From assembly GCA_022600975.1 (NCBI GenBank), contig JAHZJJ010000021.1, positions 1-63,006 of the forward strand: a stretch of DNA of 63,006 bases, read 5' to 3'. This DNA is from Gammaproteobacteria bacterium. GTDB lineage: Bacteria; Pseudomonadota; Gammaproteobacteria; Pseudomonadales; Cellvibrionaceae. Within the stretch, counting starts at the first letter, position 1. Each line of letters starts with the position of its first letter. A program made the position numbers and the translations under genes. The notes below the pieces were generated by a model. It saw only the letters and a list, made by a program, of their open reading frames with translations, did no database searches and had not been told where the DNA came from. This document shows, piece by piece, positions 61,413 to 63,006 of the stretch.

Positions 61413-61943
61413 TTAAAAGCGGCAATTGGCCGGAACGTATGGAAAGGCTTGCGCGAGGGCTAGCACATTGCATCCCCAAACGATGGGGGCTTCTGGGTCC
61501 AATGGTGCAGAGGGCAAGCCGGCAGCGTCGATAGTGCCACTGCCAGGCTGCAATACCACTGGCGCGCCCATAGCTATGCTAATTGGGCTATTGTACACTA
61601 TGAGAATTCGGGCGTCCGTCAAGGTTGGCGCGCTTGTATCGGCTATAGCTGAAATGGTTATCAGATCCACGATACTGCTGGGAGTGAAACTGTATCCATA
61701 AGAACCGGCGGCGGCGGGGCCAGAGCCACCATACTCAGTAATGGAAGCGGCAGCGGTGGTTGAATAAGTTTCAACAACCGCCTCTTGAGCCGCAGAAGCC
61801 AGGTTCAGACCCTCTGTTACCTGAGCGCGAATGACAAAGGTATTGTACGCTGGCAAAGCAATAGTGGCCAAAATCCCGACAATAGCTACCACAATCATGA
61901 GTTCTGTTAAACTAAAGCCCCAATGCTTTTTCACTATCACCAT
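61413..61943 (-). CDS. Type IV pilin-like protein
   Basis: [41 protein letters not shown] class III methylation motif, C-terminal Cys pair [17 protein letters not shown]. Confidence 0.9.
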   Translation of the reverse strand: MVIVKKHWGFSLTELMIVVAIVGILATIALPAYNTFVIRAQVTEGLNLASAAQEAVVETYSTTAAASITEYGGSGPAAAGSYGYSFTPSSIVDLITISAIADTSAPTLTDARILIVYNSPISIAMGAPVVLQPGSGTIDAAGLPSAPLDPEAPIVWGCNVLALAQAFPYVPANCRF

Positions 61944-62322
61944 CCTGTCGGTTTGCAAATGAAACCCTATCTATAGGTGTTGTTAAATTAACTACAATTT
62001 TTGGGCCAACTTGGTAGGTTAGGTGAATAAATGCGCATAAAAAAGCATAACGGAAGTTACGCAGCTGCTAACCACCTGAAGTTCAGTAGGAGAAGAGCGT
62101 GGTATATTAATATGTAACTGGCGATATAGCACAAAGGAGTTGCGTGCAGGGCTGAATTTCTCACAAATTTACGTGAAGGTATGCTTATTCTAAGTCTCTA
62201 ATATTTTTGTTAAGGTCTTGGCATTGCTGGCTGATGGGCAGCCAGCTACAACGTTGCCACAAAGTGTCACAATTGAAATAAGAAGTATAAAATTTGACCA
62301 AAAGCGCCCATCTGAATGGGTT

Positions 62323-63006
62323 CTACTTAAACGCGCCAGAGGCAGAAATTTTTGCTTTGTTTAGCCGTTGGGGCTCTGCAACAGGTTTGGCATGACTCGA
62401 CTGATCAAATCCGGCAAGGCTCACTTCGATTCCAGAGGCTCCAGCTTTATAAATACCATATTTAAAGTAGCTGCCAAATTCATCGTTATTGCCCAATGGT
62501 CCGATCCAGTCCAGTACCTGTTCGCCATCTACCCACAGTTTAATAGCGCCATTGGTTAAGATGCCGCTACCATCTTTTGCCCAGTCTGACCAGGCGATTT
62601 CCCATTTCAGGTCGAGCCATTGATTTCTAGGTATCTCATCTAGGGGTTTACTATAAGGTATTGCGACTACCTTGGTGCCACCGGCACTAAGTTTTGGTCC
62701 CATTTTAGGGGGGGTTAGGTTGACGCGATCCTTTTTGTCAGTGACCCGGCTAAAGTCTGCTCGTGCTAGCACATAGAGATAATTATCTTTTAAGTTTAAT
62801 GATAGCGGGGGGTAGCCACCCTGATCAACGCGGTAGCCATTTGGCTGGCCGGTAGCAATGTTGTACCCTAGCTGCTCTTTAAAATACATTCGGCTTAATA
62901 TTTTTGTATTAAAATCTGTCAGTGTGTAGTATTCCAAAATACCCTGAGGATTGACAATTGTTGTTCTATCCGCAATGCCGTGCCACTGTGAAATAATGCC
63001 TTTGGA
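62323..63006 (-). CDS. Polysaccharide lyase-like (heparin-lyase/PF14099-like) C-terminal part, truncated by window end
   Basis: Frame open to window edge: SKGIISQWHGIADRTT...WLDLKWEIAWSDWAKDGSGILTNGAIKLWVDGEQVLDWIGP...YFKYGIYKAG. Confidence 0.7.
   Translation of the reverse strand, partial: SKGIISQWHGIADRTTIVNPQGILEYYTLTDFNTKILSRMYFKEQLGYNIATGQPNGYRVDQGGYPPLSLNLKDNYLYVLARADFSRVTDKKDRVNLTPPKMGPKLSAGGTKVVAIPYSKPLDEIPRNQWLDLKWEIAWSDWAKDGSGILTNGAIKLWVDGEQVLDWIGPLGNNDEFGSYFKYGIYKAGASGIEVSLAGFDQSSHAKPVAEPQRLNKAKISASGAFK

Overview
63 kb chromosomal window from what looks like a marine gammaproteobacterium (Cellvibrionales-like gene content; taxonomy is inference). Most of it is well-packed housekeeping DNA: dapB / RimB-RimK fusion / carA-carB-greA; recQ; mnmC-flavodoxin-trmL-gcvR-like; ampE; and purF-cvpA-SPOR protein-folC-accD-trpA-trpB-trpF-truA. 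Accessory or envelope modules include a Fur-box TonB receptor + PepSY pair, a BCCT transporter with a divergent MarR regulator, a secreted reprolysin-like protease, two related YadA-anchor proteins, an ExeM/NucH-type nuclease, a delta-carbonic-anhydrase-like protein, an M49-like lipoprotein peptidase and a yjfIJ-[K+ channel]-yjfKLMC PspA-family operon with an excellent sigma-54 promoter. The least explained signal is non-coding: a dispersed ~150-162 bp palindromic repeat family (terminal inverted repeat CCTAGAARCCRCAGTTG). It occurs at five intergenic sites, two copies have exact 5-bp flanking direct repeats (TTGAA, ATAAT), and I interpret it as an unnamed MITE-like element. A second, unrelated inverted-repeat-bounded 259 bp island and an internally deleted IS3 remnant beside a 76 bp cruciform are also present. 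No CRISPR array, tRNA or rRNA was recognised. All family names are from motif recognition by eye; no database search was run.
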